Under the pieces are notes generated by a model. It was not told the DNA's origin and ran no database searches. It saw only the letters and a program-made list of their open reading frames with translations. DNA of 64,000 bases from Candidatus Paracaedibacter acanthamoebae (GTDB taxonomy: Bacteria; Pseudomonadota; Alphaproteobacteria; Paracaedibacterales; Paracaedibacteraceae): assembly GCF_000742835.1 (NCBI RefSeq), contig NZ_CP008941.1, forward strand, positions 887,001 through 951,000, given 5' to 3'. Of this stretch, positions 53,540-62,481 are shown in pieces. Each line of letters opens with the position of its first letter. Positions within the stretch are counted from its first letter, which is position 1. The translations under genes were made by a program, and so were the position numbers.

Positions 53540-55246
53540 TCATGAAAGACATGGGGGACAATTAACAAGCCAATAAAAATCTTCTATTGGTGGTATATGA
53601 TTGCTCACCTTAAAAGCAAAACCATAGAACTTCTCTGGATGAGTCGGACGGTACTCTTTGGAAAAAGACACCACCACAATTCCTTTAAACTCTCTTTTCA
53701 ACACTTTTCTTAGAAAACTAAAAAAATTAAAAATTCTCCCCTTCTCATGAATTGCTTCCAAAGCAATGGCAAGGCTACATGTTTTACAAGGCGTCATGGT
53801 GGAATGGATGAGAAAAACCAAGGTATCCAAAGCTTTACCATTAACCCTATCTCTAACACTAACTACTGTATTATCAAAATTTACTCTAAAGAGATGATCT
53901 ATTAAAAGCTGTTCACTACAACCGAAATTAAAGTCCTTAGGGTTGCAAATATCCTTATACTTCTCTATTAGCTCTAAATATTTTTCTTGCAAATATTCAT
54001 ATATATCTGAAATTACCTTTTGTTCTTTAATCCGGGGGTATTCAATTTCTTTTTTAGTTTTAGAAAGCTCTGCTATTGGTGTGTTTATACCCCTATACGT
54101 TTCTTGGCAAGTCTTAAGGCGTGCCTTTAACTCTTCTCTGTTACTATTCGGTGTTTTTAATTCTTGTCTTATTAATGCTATAGCTTCTTTTATTTTTTCA
54201 GCTTTCATTTGGAGTAATTTAAGCTGTAGCCCTAATTCAGGATGAGTGGTAGAGGTATGCTGATCTACCTGATTTTTAGAATTTATTTCGTGTACTTTCT
54301 TCTCGGTTTCAAAGAATCTTCCCTCAAGATCAAATCTCATGCGATTGATACAAGCTGTAAAAATTAAAATATTCTTATGAAAAACTTCTGCGATATCCGC
54401 TTCATCCAATTTTTTTACGAAGGCCAACGTATTTCGATTAGCTTTCTTACCCGGCTTATCCGGCTCAGGGAGTGTATTCTGCTCCTTTAAACTTGAGGGA
54501 TATTCAATTAACTTTTCGCCCAACTTTCCCTTAATGGACGCACACACATCTGTAAATTCTTCAAACTGATCGTGAAGATATTTTAATTTCTCAGCGGATA
54601 TCGTGGAAGGGCAGTGAGACTCTTGCGCTAAATTTTGAAGTAACTTTACTGTCTGTGCCGTTGCCTCTGGCGTTGAGGAAGGTCGCTGAACAAGAAAAAT
54701 AGAATTATCAGCATTTTCAGAAAACCAAGGATATCCTCTAATGTTATGAAAAAATCCCGGAACAAGCGACCCTAAATTTCCATTAGCATAGAAAGCATCA
54801 GCTTCTTCTTTACCTGCATATAAAGGAATCGAAAAAGAATCCGGTTCACTATTTTGATAAATAGCAAAAAACCTAGATTGGGCAAAATTATCTTTGAATG
54901 CTAAATCGGGATAAGTTTCCCTCAATGTTTTCTCTTTTCCAATCATTTCGTTAATAAGATGTGCCCCCTGAATGTTCGCCCTTTCAAGAAGAACCTTTAA
55001 ACTATCTGCATAAATAGCTCTTTCAAAAAAGTGAAAAGCATCGGCATCGACATCGGTATCGGTATCGGCAGCGACACTCGATACCTCTATATCGAAGAAT
55101 TTGTGGTTTTCTCTTTGTGTGCTAAAGTGCTTACCAAACCACTCTTTTCTTTCTGCTTCCCTTGGTTGCCCATCTTCTTCCATAGTTTGCACATAGGAAA
55201 TAGAAAATACGAATAACAGTGGCATTAAGGTTAATAATTTAAACAT
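53540..55246 (-). CDS. Secreted protein with C-terminal cytidine-deaminase-like domain
   Basis: A 568-residue protein with a signal peptide (LLTLMPLLFVFSISYVQT). Residues 23-270 have no recognisable domain, 280-430 look like helical coiled coil (Lys/Glu-rich, e.g. 340-430). The C-terminal region fits the deaminase fold: zinc/catalytic motif C443-S-E445 at a helix start (FGCSEQLLIDHLF), strand DTLVFLIHST leading to P486-C487-K-T-C490, helix SLAIALEAIHEKG, then strand KGIVVVSFSKEY. These are the [HC]xE and PCxxC motifs of nucleoside/nucleic-acid deaminases, including polymorphic-toxin and host-directed types. Target unknown. A six-unit hexanucleotide repeat (55041-55076) encodes an Asp-rich stretch near residue 65. 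The ribosome site is weak. Confidence 0.7.
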   Translation of the reverse strand: MFKLLTLMPLLFVFSISYVQTMEEDGQPREAERKEWFGKHFSTQRENHKFFDIEVSSVAADTDTDVDADAFHFFERAIYADSLKVLLERANIQGAHLINEMIGKEKTLRETYPDLAFKDNFAQSRFFAIYQNSEPDSFSIPLYAGKEEADAFYANGNLGSLVPGFFHNIRGYPWFSENADNSIFLVQRPSSTPEATAQTVKLLQNLAQESHCPSTISAEKLKYLHDQFEEFTDVCASIKGKLGEKLIEYPSSLKEQNTLPEPDKPGKKANRNTLAFVKKLDEADIAEVFHKNILIFTACINRMRFDLEGRFFETEKKVHEINSKNQVDQHTSTTHPELGLQLKLLQMKAEKIKEAIALIRQELKTPNSNREELKARLKTCQETYRGINTPIAELSKTKKEIEYPRIKEQKVISDIYEYLQEKYLELIEKYKDICNPKDFNFGCSEQLLIDHLFRVNFDNTVVSVRDRVNGKALDTLVFLIHSTMTPCKTCSLAIALEAIHEKGRIFNFFSFLRKVLKREFKGIVVVSFSKEYRPTHPEKFYGFAFKVSNHIPPIEDFYWLVNCPPCLS

Positions 55247-55789
55247 GAAAAAATCTTTTCATTAAAAAGTAGCTATAATAATAAACTCGTAAATAATAAC
55301 TCAAAAAAATATAATTATTTAATTTTTCGAAGTTTTCTAGCCGCCCATTTTTTCCCAGAACATTAGATAATCCATCGACTTTTACTGAAGATGCAGTAAA
55401 AAGGAGTGGTACTCTAGCCCACAGGAAGGGAATAGAAATAAGCGATTGTGGCACCGAGGCATAAAGCATATGATAATTCTTCCTTTAATGTTAATTTGTA
55501 CGCAATTTATAAGTAAAAATATTTTTTATTTTAATTGTCGGCATTAAAATACTTTAAGCAGGTCTTATTGCAAACATTAATTTAAATTCCTTTTTTACAT
55601 AAAATGGAAATCGGGGGACTAAAAAATAGGCAAGAGGAAAAAGGTTAGGATCCCCTTTACAGGATCCTCTTTTTAAAAATTACCGTCTAAATCAGATATA
55701 ATAAGTGAGAAATAAATACTTTTTCTCATAGATAAATTTAGCTGAAAGACTTAAAAAAACCTAAGCTGTTTGAATTTCAAGTTATAAGT
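55247..55789. other. AT-rich gap with an orphan terminator hairpin (55638-55674)
   Basis: This 540-bp stretch has no gene I can support; a 76-codon minus-strand frame (55239-55469) overlaps the deaminase start and has no family likeness. At 55638-55674 there is a hairpin, AAAAAG+AGGATCC pairing with GGATCCT+CTTTTT, with a 3-base bulge and its own T run. It faces right with no gene upstream, so it may end an unannotated small RNA. Confidence 0.45.
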
Positions 55790-57133
55790 ATGGGTGTATT
55801 TTCTAGTCTTAAACAGGAACATAAAGAAGCTATTGGTCTTTTACAGATTGGTACTTTTCTTGAATATTTTGATCTTATGCTGTATGTCCATATGGCCGTT
55901 TTACTAAATGAGCTCTTTTTCCCAAAAACCGACCCCCATACTGCAGCCCTTCTATCAGCCTTTGCATTTTGTTCCACCTATGTATTAAGGCCTTTGGGGG
56001 CTCTTCTCTTTGGATATATAGGGGATTATATAGGTCGAAAATCAACGGTTATTATCACAACCATGATGATGGCTTTCTCTTGTCTCATCATGGCTAATTT
56101 GCCCACTTATGCTCAAGTGGGAATTACGGCTGCATGGCTTGTGACCCTTTGTCGAGTTATCCAAGGGGTCTCTTCAATGAGTGAAATTTTGGGGGCCCAT
56201 ATTTACGTGACTGAACTGCTCAAGCCACCAAGCCAATATGTTGCTGTCTCATTTATAAGTGTTGCGTCTGCCTTAGGTTCTGTTTGTGCGCTGGGGGTTG
56301 CTGCGTTGGTTACAACGTCAGGATTCGATTGGAGGCTTGCCTTTTGGATTGGGGCTGGTATTGCGGTTGTCGGATCAATCGCCAGGACTAAATTAAGAGA
56401 AACGCCAGAATTTGTGGATGCTAAAAGATTAAAGCTTAAACAAATTGAGGACAGAGAAATAGATGAATCTAAAAAATTATCAGAAAAACTAATCATAAAG
56501 AAGCATGTTAAAGAAGAAAAAATTTGTAAAAAGACTATCGCAGCTTATTTTTTAGTATATTGCGGATGGCCACTTTCTTTCTATTTATCTTTCATGTACT
56601 TTAATCCTCTTTTAAAAAAGGATTATGGCTATTCAGCAGAAGATATTATTTTTCATAATTTCTTATTATCCCTTATTTCTTTATCAGTCACAACGCTCGT
56701 CGCAGCTCTAAGCCATAAGATTTATCCTTTAAAAATTTTAAAAGCTCGCGGATTATTCTTAGGCATTCTTACTTTTTTCTTGCCTTTGGCGATTATGGCC
56801 TCAACTAACCATATTCAAATATTTTTAATACAAGCTCTTCTTCTTATCGCGGCTCTTGCGCCTCTACCAGCGGATTCAATTTTTATTAAGCATTTTCCAG
56901 TCCTAAAAAGATTTACAGCAACAAGCCTATTGTATGCCTTAAAAAGTACGTTTATGTATATTTTAACGTCTTTTAGCCTTGTGTATTTAAACTACTATCT
57001 TGGTGAGTGGGGGTTGTGGGTTATAATGCTTCCAGTTATTGGTGGATTCTTATGGGGAGTCCATCATTTTGAAAGACTTGAAAGTTCTTCCAAACAGTCT
57101 ACCCAAGACTCTAGTACATTAAAATTGACATAA
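55790..57133 (+). CDS. MFS transporter, metabolite:H+ symporter (MHS, ProP-like) family
   Basis: A 447-residue, 12-helix carrier. The MHS signature is present: IGLLQIGTFLEYFDLMLYVHMAVLL at helix 1, LRPLGALLFGYIGDYIGRKST (motif A), and RVIQGVSSMSEILGAHIYVTEL in helix 4. The central loop (about 205-240) is unusually charged. MHS carriers import organic acids, osmolytes or amino acids with protons and are abundant in intracellular alphaproteobacteria; the substrate is unknown. It sits between two genes for putative effectors in an AT-rich stretch. Confidence 0.88.
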   Translation: MGVFSSLKQEHKEAIGLLQIGTFLEYFDLMLYVHMAVLLNELFFPKTDPHTAALLSAFAFCSTYVLRPLGALLFGYIGDYIGRKSTVIITTMMMAFSCLIMANLPTYAQVGITAAWLVTLCRVIQGVSSMSEILGAHIYVTELLKPPSQYVAVSFISVASALGSVCALGVAALVTTSGFDWRLAFWIGAGIAVVGSIARTKLRETPEFVDAKRLKLKQIEDREIDESKKLSEKLIIKKHVKEEKICKKTIAAYFLVYCGWPLSFYLSFMYFNPLLKKDYGYSAEDIIFHNFLLSLISLSVTTLVAALSHKIYPLKILKARGLFLGILTFFLPLAIMASTNHIQIFLIQALLLIAALAPLPADSIFIKHFPVLKRFTATSLLYALKSTFMYILTSFSLVYLNYYLGEWGLWVIMLPVIGGFLWGVHHFERLESSSKQSTQDSSTLKLT

Positions 57134-57362
57134 AAGCTTAGGATAAAATTCTATCAACCAGGGGACTTTCCCGAATAGATTGCCGCCAGATTTGATACAA
57201 TCCATCTTTTTCTCCTCACTTTGTTTATAGTTGGTAGGGATAAGATTTTCTTAAGGGAGGAACCATTTGGAATTCCTATTTTCTATTCTCCCCTGAATTA
57301 GAAAGGCTAATCCCCCTTTTGGTGTTTTTATAAAAGAACTCATATTTACGCTTTCTTTTCCT

Positions 57363-59006
57363 TTATTCCCCCTTCCCAGTATTTGGAACAAGAGATTTTT
57401 TCATAACACTACTTTCTTTTGTTGCTTGCTTTTTCTTAGAAGCGGAAACCGATTTAGTTGTTGTGGGGGTTTTCGAAGGTTGAGAATTAGCTTTCATTTT
57501 AGCGGCACTTTTTTTAGGGGCTTTGGAAGGCTGCACAGAAGCAGATTCAGTTTTTATAGAAGTTTGGCCATCAGGAATCTTTTTATCTGCAGGCTTTCCA
57601 GCCACTTTTCTACTTTCTATCTCTTTTTCTCGGGCTTCTTGTTGACGTATCAAATAAATTAAGGCGTCTCGACACGCTGCTTCTCTTATATCACTCGCCT
57701 TATTTATTCCATTTTTTTCACTGATAATCTCTTGACCAATAAGTATTTGGATAGTGTAAAGAGGATCTGGTTGAATGATATGTTCCTCGAATTCAAAAAT
57801 AGAATCAGGGTTTTTATCAAACCATTCTCTTAAAAGTGTTCTATAGTTTTTTGAACTACTACCAACAGTACTCTGAGAGTTGGTTAACTGATGATAGGCT
57901 TGTTTAGCGGCCTCCTCTTTTGCAATGCGTTTAGTGCCCCCCTCTCCTTCAATCAGAATTCCATTTCTTAATGTAGCCTGATACTTGAATATCGTTGGAT
58001 ATACAAGAGTAGAGTCTAAAATCTTAAGCCCTGTAATCTTTTTTATTGTACTCCATTCGTTTAAAAGGGCTGTATAAGTTTTAGAAAATATTGGATCTAT
58101 TGTAGGAAAGATAGGTTGTTGGCTAATAAAATTAATCGTATTTCGAGCCGCATTTTCTTCTGCCTCTCTTACGGTGTAGCCAACACCTTTTATTTGCTTC
58201 TTCCCGATTTGAATACCAGAAATTCTTGCCTCTAACAGAGGGTCTCCTTGATTATTGATTGTAAGAGAAAGAGTATATTCGGGAGCAACAGACCAAGTTT
58301 TCAGTAAAACCTCCCCCAAAAATGACTTAGGATTAATTTTTTCTATCGGTTGATCTCGACTGACTTCTGCTAAATGTTTTTTAATTTCGGGTAAGAGATT
58401 AATACCAAGCATAATTGACTTTTCAGACGCAATTATGGATATTTTCTCCTGAATAACATGATCATTTAATATAGTCATCACAAACGTTTTGGCATTTCTA
58501 TAGCCTTTTTCGCCACCATCTAAATGGATAGCCCCTATCAACGCTTCAACGACATTACAATATTCACATTTTTCGGTCTCTGGAAAGGGAAGATACGCTT
58601 CAATTGATAATTGTTGCAGATAAACTTCTGTCAGTGTTTTGTTTTTTGTTAATACTTTGTAAACTGCATCTAAAAACCCTCTTTTCTGCTCTGGGAATCT
58701 CTTGACAAGATACTCTCTAATAGCAGCCCCTAAAACAGAATCTCCAAGGAATTCTAAATGATTATATTTTTCCTCTTCTTTTCTTAAAATCTTTGGAAGC
58801 AAGGGATATAAGGCTTCCTGGAGCAGAGTTTCATCGTTAAATTGATATCCTAAATGTTTTTGCAATCCCTCAAAATTAATACTTTCTATATCCGCAAAGT
58901 TTTCTTTAATTAAAGTGTAGCGCTCTTTATTGGGCTTCCCCTTACCTGCTTGACTTATTTCTATGCCGGCTCCTGAGAGCAGTAACAAAACTATAAACTG
59001 TTTCAT
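57363..59006 (-). CDS. Exported RNase III-like protein with three dsRNA-binding domains
   Basis: A 547-residue protein with AAGGA 9 bases before the ATG. Signal peptide FIVLLLLSGAGIEISQA (cleavage about 20/21). RNase III domain, residues about 45-190: LQKHLGYQFNDETLLQEAL, signature NHLEFLGDSVLG (82-93) and VVEALIGAIHLDGG (152-165). Of the four metal ligands, Glu85, Asp89 and Glu154 are kept but the position of E. coli Asp114 is Asn151. Three dsRBD-like domains follow: 226-294 (GVGYTVREAEENAARNTINF), 306-374 (GEGGTKRIAKEEAAKQAYHQL, the most canonical, with Lys/Arg359-360 and Lys363) and 386-453 (NKASDIREAACRDALIYL). A Lys/Ser/Thr/Pro-rich tail (455-547) ends it. Housekeeping RNase III is about 225 residues with one dsRBD and no signal peptide, so this is a distinct, probably host-directed protein. 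Confidence 0.85.
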   Translation of the reverse strand: MKQFIVLLLLSGAGIEISQAGKGKPNKERYTLIKENFADIESINFEGLQKHLGYQFNDETLLQEALYPLLPKILRKEEEKYNHLEFLGDSVLGAAIREYLVKRFPEQKRGFLDAVYKVLTKNKTLTEVYLQQLSIEAYLPFPETEKCEYCNVVEALIGAIHLDGGEKGYRNAKTFVMTILNDHVIQEKISIIASEKSIMLGINLLPEIKKHLAEVSRDQPIEKINPKSFLGEVLLKTWSVAPEYTLSLTINNQGDPLLEARISGIQIGKKQIKGVGYTVREAEENAARNTINFISQQPIFPTIDPIFSKTYTALLNEWSTIKKITGLKILDSTLVYPTIFKYQATLRNGILIEGEGGTKRIAKEEAAKQAYHQLTNSQSTVGSSSKNYRTLLREWFDKNPDSIFEFEEHIIQPDPLYTIQILIGQEIISEKNGINKASDIREAACRDALIYLIRQQEAREKEIESRKVAGKPADKKIPDGQTSIKTESASVQPSKAPKKSAAKMKANSQPSKTPTTTKSVSASKKKQATKESSVMKKSLVPNTGKGE

Positions 59007-59271
59007 TTCTATATTCCTTAAGAAGAGGTGCTTAAATTAAGAGAGGGTGTTCTCCATTATAGAGCTGCATATTTTTGCTCAATGTTTTCTTTTAGCGGTA
59101 CGATGAGGATTTTTTCAAGAGAGATAAAATTAATAAAATTAACAAAATTATAAAAAACGGGACAGTGTGAGGAACTTTCGCTTCTATAATCTTCTTGTAG
59201 GACTAAATTGTTATTGAAGGTCGTCTGCATGCCTCTCTTACTTAGAATCCTGAGGTACATTATTCTTAGGT

Positions 59272-59640
59272 TTATCCAGCTAAAGAGCCAATGAAGCATT
59301 GAATATAGTCTCTTAAGGCTGCGGCATTATTAAATCGTTCTTCTTTCGCACCATACAGAAGAGTCACATTTTTAACTTTAAGAGAGTCGATGATTGGCTG
59401 TAAGGAATCTTTCTTAACGTTTAATTCCTGATGATAACGATGACAAAATTCGGTCCATTTCTGGGGATCATGGTTAAACCACTTCCGTAAAAAAGAGCTG
59501 GGGGCTACTTCTTTGAGCCACAAGTCAATGTGAGCCTGTTCTTTGCTCATCCCCCGCGGCCATAGCCCATCAACTAGGACTCTCAATCCATCTTCACTCT
59601 CAACGGCTTGATATAGTCGCTTGATTCTTAGCTGGGACAT
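59272..59640 (-). CDS. DUF488 family protein (YeaO-like)
   Basis: A 122-residue member of the DUF488/YeaO family, recognisable by IKRLYQAVESEDGLRVLVDGLWPRGMSKEQAHIDLWLKEVAPS, WFNHDPQKWTEFCHRYHQEL and VTLLYGAKEERFNNAAALRDYI. Function unknown. It is probably monocistronic. An 80-codon frame at 59057-59299 beside it has no support. Confidence 0.9.
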   Translation of the reverse strand: MSQLRIKRLYQAVESEDGLRVLVDGLWPRGMSKEQAHIDLWLKEVAPSSFLRKWFNHDPQKWTEFCHRYHQELNVKKDSLQPIIDSLKVKNVTLLYGAKEERFNNAAALRDYIQCFIGSLAG

Positions 59641-59831
59641 GGCCTTATGCCGTAACTAAATTTTTATTCTTTTATTATACCATACTTCCTTCTAGAAGTT
59701 AATGGGAGAAACCAGAATGAATAATACCCCCTCTTCTAAAGGAAATATCTACCTAAATTTAGCTAAGAATATTCTTCAGCTGCAGGAAATGGAGACTACC
59801 CATGGCATTTATAACCAATACGTGCTATTTT

Positions 59832-59859
59832 AAGGAGGTCCGCTGTGCCTAAAGAGTAA
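59832..59859 (+). promoter_or_regulatory. Consensus ribosome site with four-codon minicistron upstream of the RMD1 gene
   Basis: AAGGAGGT at 59832-59839 is followed after 5 bases by GTG CCT AAA GAG TAA (59845-59859), in the same frame as the RMD1 gene. The RMD1 start itself (GTG 59872 or ATG 59881) has no ribosome site, so the minicistron could load ribosomes that reinitiate downstream. Confidence 0.4.
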
Positions 59860-59880
59860 ATTAAATATTGAGTGCCTTTA

Positions 59881-60687
59881 ATGAATCGCCTATGCGCCTC
59901 TTATTGTCTTGCTGATAGTTATCAAATTGATGAATTAGCTCGAATTTTCAGAACTGACGGTTTTAATCCTCGCTTTTATGATGATGTTATCCATGTCGAA
60001 TATCACCAAGATGACTATCTGGGTGGGGCCTTCTTTTTTGCTTATGGGTGCGCCGTATTTTGGGGAATCAACCCCAGCGATATTGAAACTCTTTTAGCAA
60101 TGGCTCGACCAGCTGCTGTCAAACCAGTCCACGGCATTGTCTATGATGAATGTTATTATCAATATGCTGATCAGTCGAAAATCAATGAAGAAGATGATTT
60201 AATTGATTTGGATGGCAATGATCCTATCTTAAAACTGTCTTTGTCCTATGGATTGTCCCAATCGGTTAAGTTAACGGTATTTGAGAACACTATCGCTAAA
60301 GCTATTCAAAAAAGCAAACATTTGCCTGAAGAGCTAGCTCAAAAAGGAAAAACCAGTTTATCGCGTCAGCAATTGTCTCGCAAGATTGGGGCTCTATATG
60401 CTGAGCGGCATTCGATTAACCTCCACAGCGACTTATTGGATACCCCCGAATTCTTTTGGCGTCGACCCAACTATGAATCCTATTATCATATGGCCTCAGA
60501 CTACCTCGACATTGATATGCGCACCAATATTCTGAACCAACGCCTGTCTATTTTACAAGAATTGTACGAAATCCTGTCCGATGAGCTAAAGCATCTCCAC
60601 TCTTCCCGTCTGGAGTGGATTATTATTTTGTTGATTGTTTCCGAAGTGGTTTTAACTCTTCTCAAAGATGTTTTAAAGTGGCTGTAA
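59881..60687 (+). CDS. RMD1/RMND1 (DUF155) family protein with C-terminal membrane anchor
   Basis: A 268-residue protein of the RMD1/Sif2/RMND1 family, better known from mitochondria and yeast. Family features: LCASYCLADSYQIDELARIF at the start, FFFAYGCAVFWGINPSDIETLL, ILKLSLSYGLSQSVKLTVFE, and the C-terminal EILSDELKHLHSSRLEWIIILLIVSEVVLTLLKDV with one membrane helix. RMND1 anchors mitochondrial ribosomes to the inner membrane; the bacterial role is unknown. The GTG at 59872 is an alternative start. Confidence 0.88.
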   Translation: MNRLCASYCLADSYQIDELARIFRTDGFNPRFYDDVIHVEYHQDDYLGGAFFFAYGCAVFWGINPSDIETLLAMARPAAVKPVHGIVYDECYYQYADQSKINEEDDLIDLDGNDPILKLSLSYGLSQSVKLTVFENTIAKAIQKSKHLPEELAQKGKTSLSRQQLSRKIGALYAERHSINLHSDLLDTPEFFWRRPNYESYYHMASDYLDIDMRTNILNQRLSILQELYEILSDELKHLHSSRLEWIIILLIVSEVVLTLLKDVLKWL

Positions 60688-60867
60688 ATCTCTGTGCACT
60701 CTAATCCAAAAATAAATTTAGTTTACAAAACCTTAAGTCAAAAGCATCGTTTTCTCAAGAAATTACCTTCGCATCCCAAGAGATAAGATAGTCATTTAAA
60801 ACAGCAAGAGATACCACTTTTGGATAAAGTTTGTTATGATACGGAAAATAATTAAAGGAATTTCTAA

Positions 60868-61041
60868 ATGTTAGAAGATTTAATCATCTTGGTTAATGAT
60901 CTCAATACAACACTAACGATGTATTGGGATAAACACCCTATTTTTACAGGCATCGTGGGCGGATTAATTGCCTTAAAGATTCTGTGGGCGGTTTTCAAAG
61001 CGGCCAAACGATTAATTAAGGTTTTGTTTGATCAATCATAA
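60868..61041 (+). CDS. Small single-pass membrane protein, 57 residues
   Basis: An ATG at 60868 preceded by AAAGGA (8-base spacing) opens a 57-codon frame. It has an acidic N-terminus (MLEDLIILVNDLN), a membrane segment TGIVGGLIALKILWAVF, and a basic end KAAKRLIKVLFDQS, so positive-inside places the C-terminus in the cytoplasm. No family is recognised. It lies between RMD1 and glmM on the same strand. Confidence 0.6.
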   Translation: MLEDLIILVNDLNTTLTMYWDKHPIFTGIVGGLIALKILWAVFKAAKRLIKVLFDQS

Positions 61042-61104
61042 ATCTTGTTATTTATTGTATAGCAACTTATTTTTATGATGTTAACTCTATCATCTGGAGC
61101 AGTT

Positions 61105-62481
61105 ATGCCGGCAACACAGCACTCACGCACTCTTTTTGGCACCGATGGTATTCGTGGCAAAGCCAATCAGTATCCAATAACACCAGATATGATGCTCAAG
61201 ACAGCAATGGCTGCTGCCCAGATTTTTACGCGAGGCAATCACCGCCATACAGTTGTGATCGGCAAAGATACGCGCCAATCAGGTTATATGATTGAAATGG
61301 CTTTGACTTCCGGCTTTGCTGCCATGGGAATTGATGTCGCCTTATTGGGCCCGTTGCCTACCCCAGCCGTTGCAAACTTAACCCGGGCCTTAAGGGCAGA
61401 TCTTGGCGTGATGATTTCTGCTTCCCATAATCCCTATCATGATAACGGGATTAAATTCTTTAACTCTGAGGGAAACAAATTGACCGACGCTGAAGAAATT
61501 GCGTTGGAAAAGCTTATCCTAGAAGGGGCATTTAATCTCGCTGATCCTTATCATGTGGGTAAAGTTCGACGCCTTGAAGATGCCATGGGACGCTATGTTG
61601 AATATGCAAAAGCAACCCTTCCCCGTTCTATGCGACTGGATGGGCTTAAGATTGTGATCGATTGCGCCCATGGGGCCGCCTATAAAGTTGCCCCACAGGT
61701 TCTTTGGGAACTAGGCGCCGATGTCATCAGTATTGGTGTTTCTCCCGATGGAATGAACATTAATGAGGGGTGTGGTGCAACGTCAACGGCATTGCTTCGA
61801 GAAAGCGTTGTTAAGCATCACGCCCATCTTGGGATCGCCCTCGATGGAGACGCCGATCGTCTCATTATGGTTGACGAAAATGGGAATGTTATTAATGGTG
61901 ATGCCATTATGGCACTTATCGCAACGTCCTGGCATCAGCACGGTCTTTTAAAAGGAAATAGCATCGTCGCAACTCAAATGTCCAACCTAGGCTTGGAACG
62001 ATATTTAAATAGTCGTGGTCTTGACCTCGTTCGTACCGCTGTGGGTGATCGTTATGTTATTGAAGGCATGCAATCCCATGGTTGCAACGTCGGGGGTGAA
62101 CAATCGGGACACATGATTTTGTCTGACTATTGCACAACCGGGGATGGGCTGATTGCAGCTCTTCAGGTCCTGAGAGTCTTAGTAGAACGCGGCCAAAAAC
62201 TATCAGAAATTGGACGTCCATTTACTCCTGTTCCGCAATTTATGCGCAATGTTCGAGTTCAAAGCAAAACCATCATGGCACATGGCGAGATTCAGGAAGC
62301 ATTGCATAAAGCAGAAAGCGAACTAAAACGACTGGGGGGTCGCCTGTTAGTTCGTCCCTCAGGTACGGAACCCTTAGTTCGCGTTATGGCGGAAGCGGAC
62401 GATGCCCAAGCCATCAATAATATTGTCCAGAACGTTGAAGCTGTTATTCTGAAGGTGAATGGTCAATGCTCAAACGCTTAA
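61105..62481 (+). CDS. glmM: Phosphoglucosamine mutase
   Basis: A 458-residue enzyme converting glucosamine-6-phosphate to glucosamine-1-phosphate for cell-wall and LPS synthesis. Landmarks: [14 protein letters not shown] near the N-terminus, active-site Ser107 in [16 protein letters not shown], metal loop [13 protein letters not shown], sugar loop GGEQSGH and phosphate loop [13 protein letters not shown]. The ATG at 61105 follows GGAG by 6 bases; an upstream ATG at 61075 adds ten unsupported residues. Its end overlaps the sugar-transferase gene by 16 bases. Confidence 0.97.
   Translation: MPATQHSRTLFGTDGIRGKANQYPITPDMMLKTAMAAAQIFTRGNHRHTVVIGKDTRQSGYMIEMALTSGFAAMGIDVALLGPLPTPAVANLTRALRADLGVMISASHNPYHDNGIKFFNSEGNKLTDAEEIALEKLILEGAFNLADPYHVGKVRRLEDAMGRYVEYAKATLPRSMRLDGLKIVIDCAHGAAYKVAPQVLWELGADVISIGVSPDGMNINEGCGATSTALLRESVVKHHAHLGIALDGDADRLIMVDENGNVINGDAIMALIATSWHQHGLLKGNSIVATQMSNLGLERYLNSRGLDLVRTAVGDRYVIEGMQSHGCNVGGEQSGHMILSDYCTTGDGLIAALQVLRVLVERGQKLSEIGRPFTPVPQFMRNVRVQSKTIMAHGEIQEALHKAESELKRLGGRLLVRPSGTEPLVRVMAEADDAQAINNIVQNVEAVILKVNGQCSNA

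Noticed and set aside
55239-55469. 76-codon minus-strand frame upstream of the deaminase-like gene
   Set aside because: It runs into the deaminase gene start in another frame, lacks a ribosome site and resembles no family.
59057-59299. 80-codon minus-strand frame beside DUF488
   Set aside because: It overlaps the DUF488 end, is rich in Asn/Phe/Ile as expected from AT-rich non-coding DNA and has no ribosome site.
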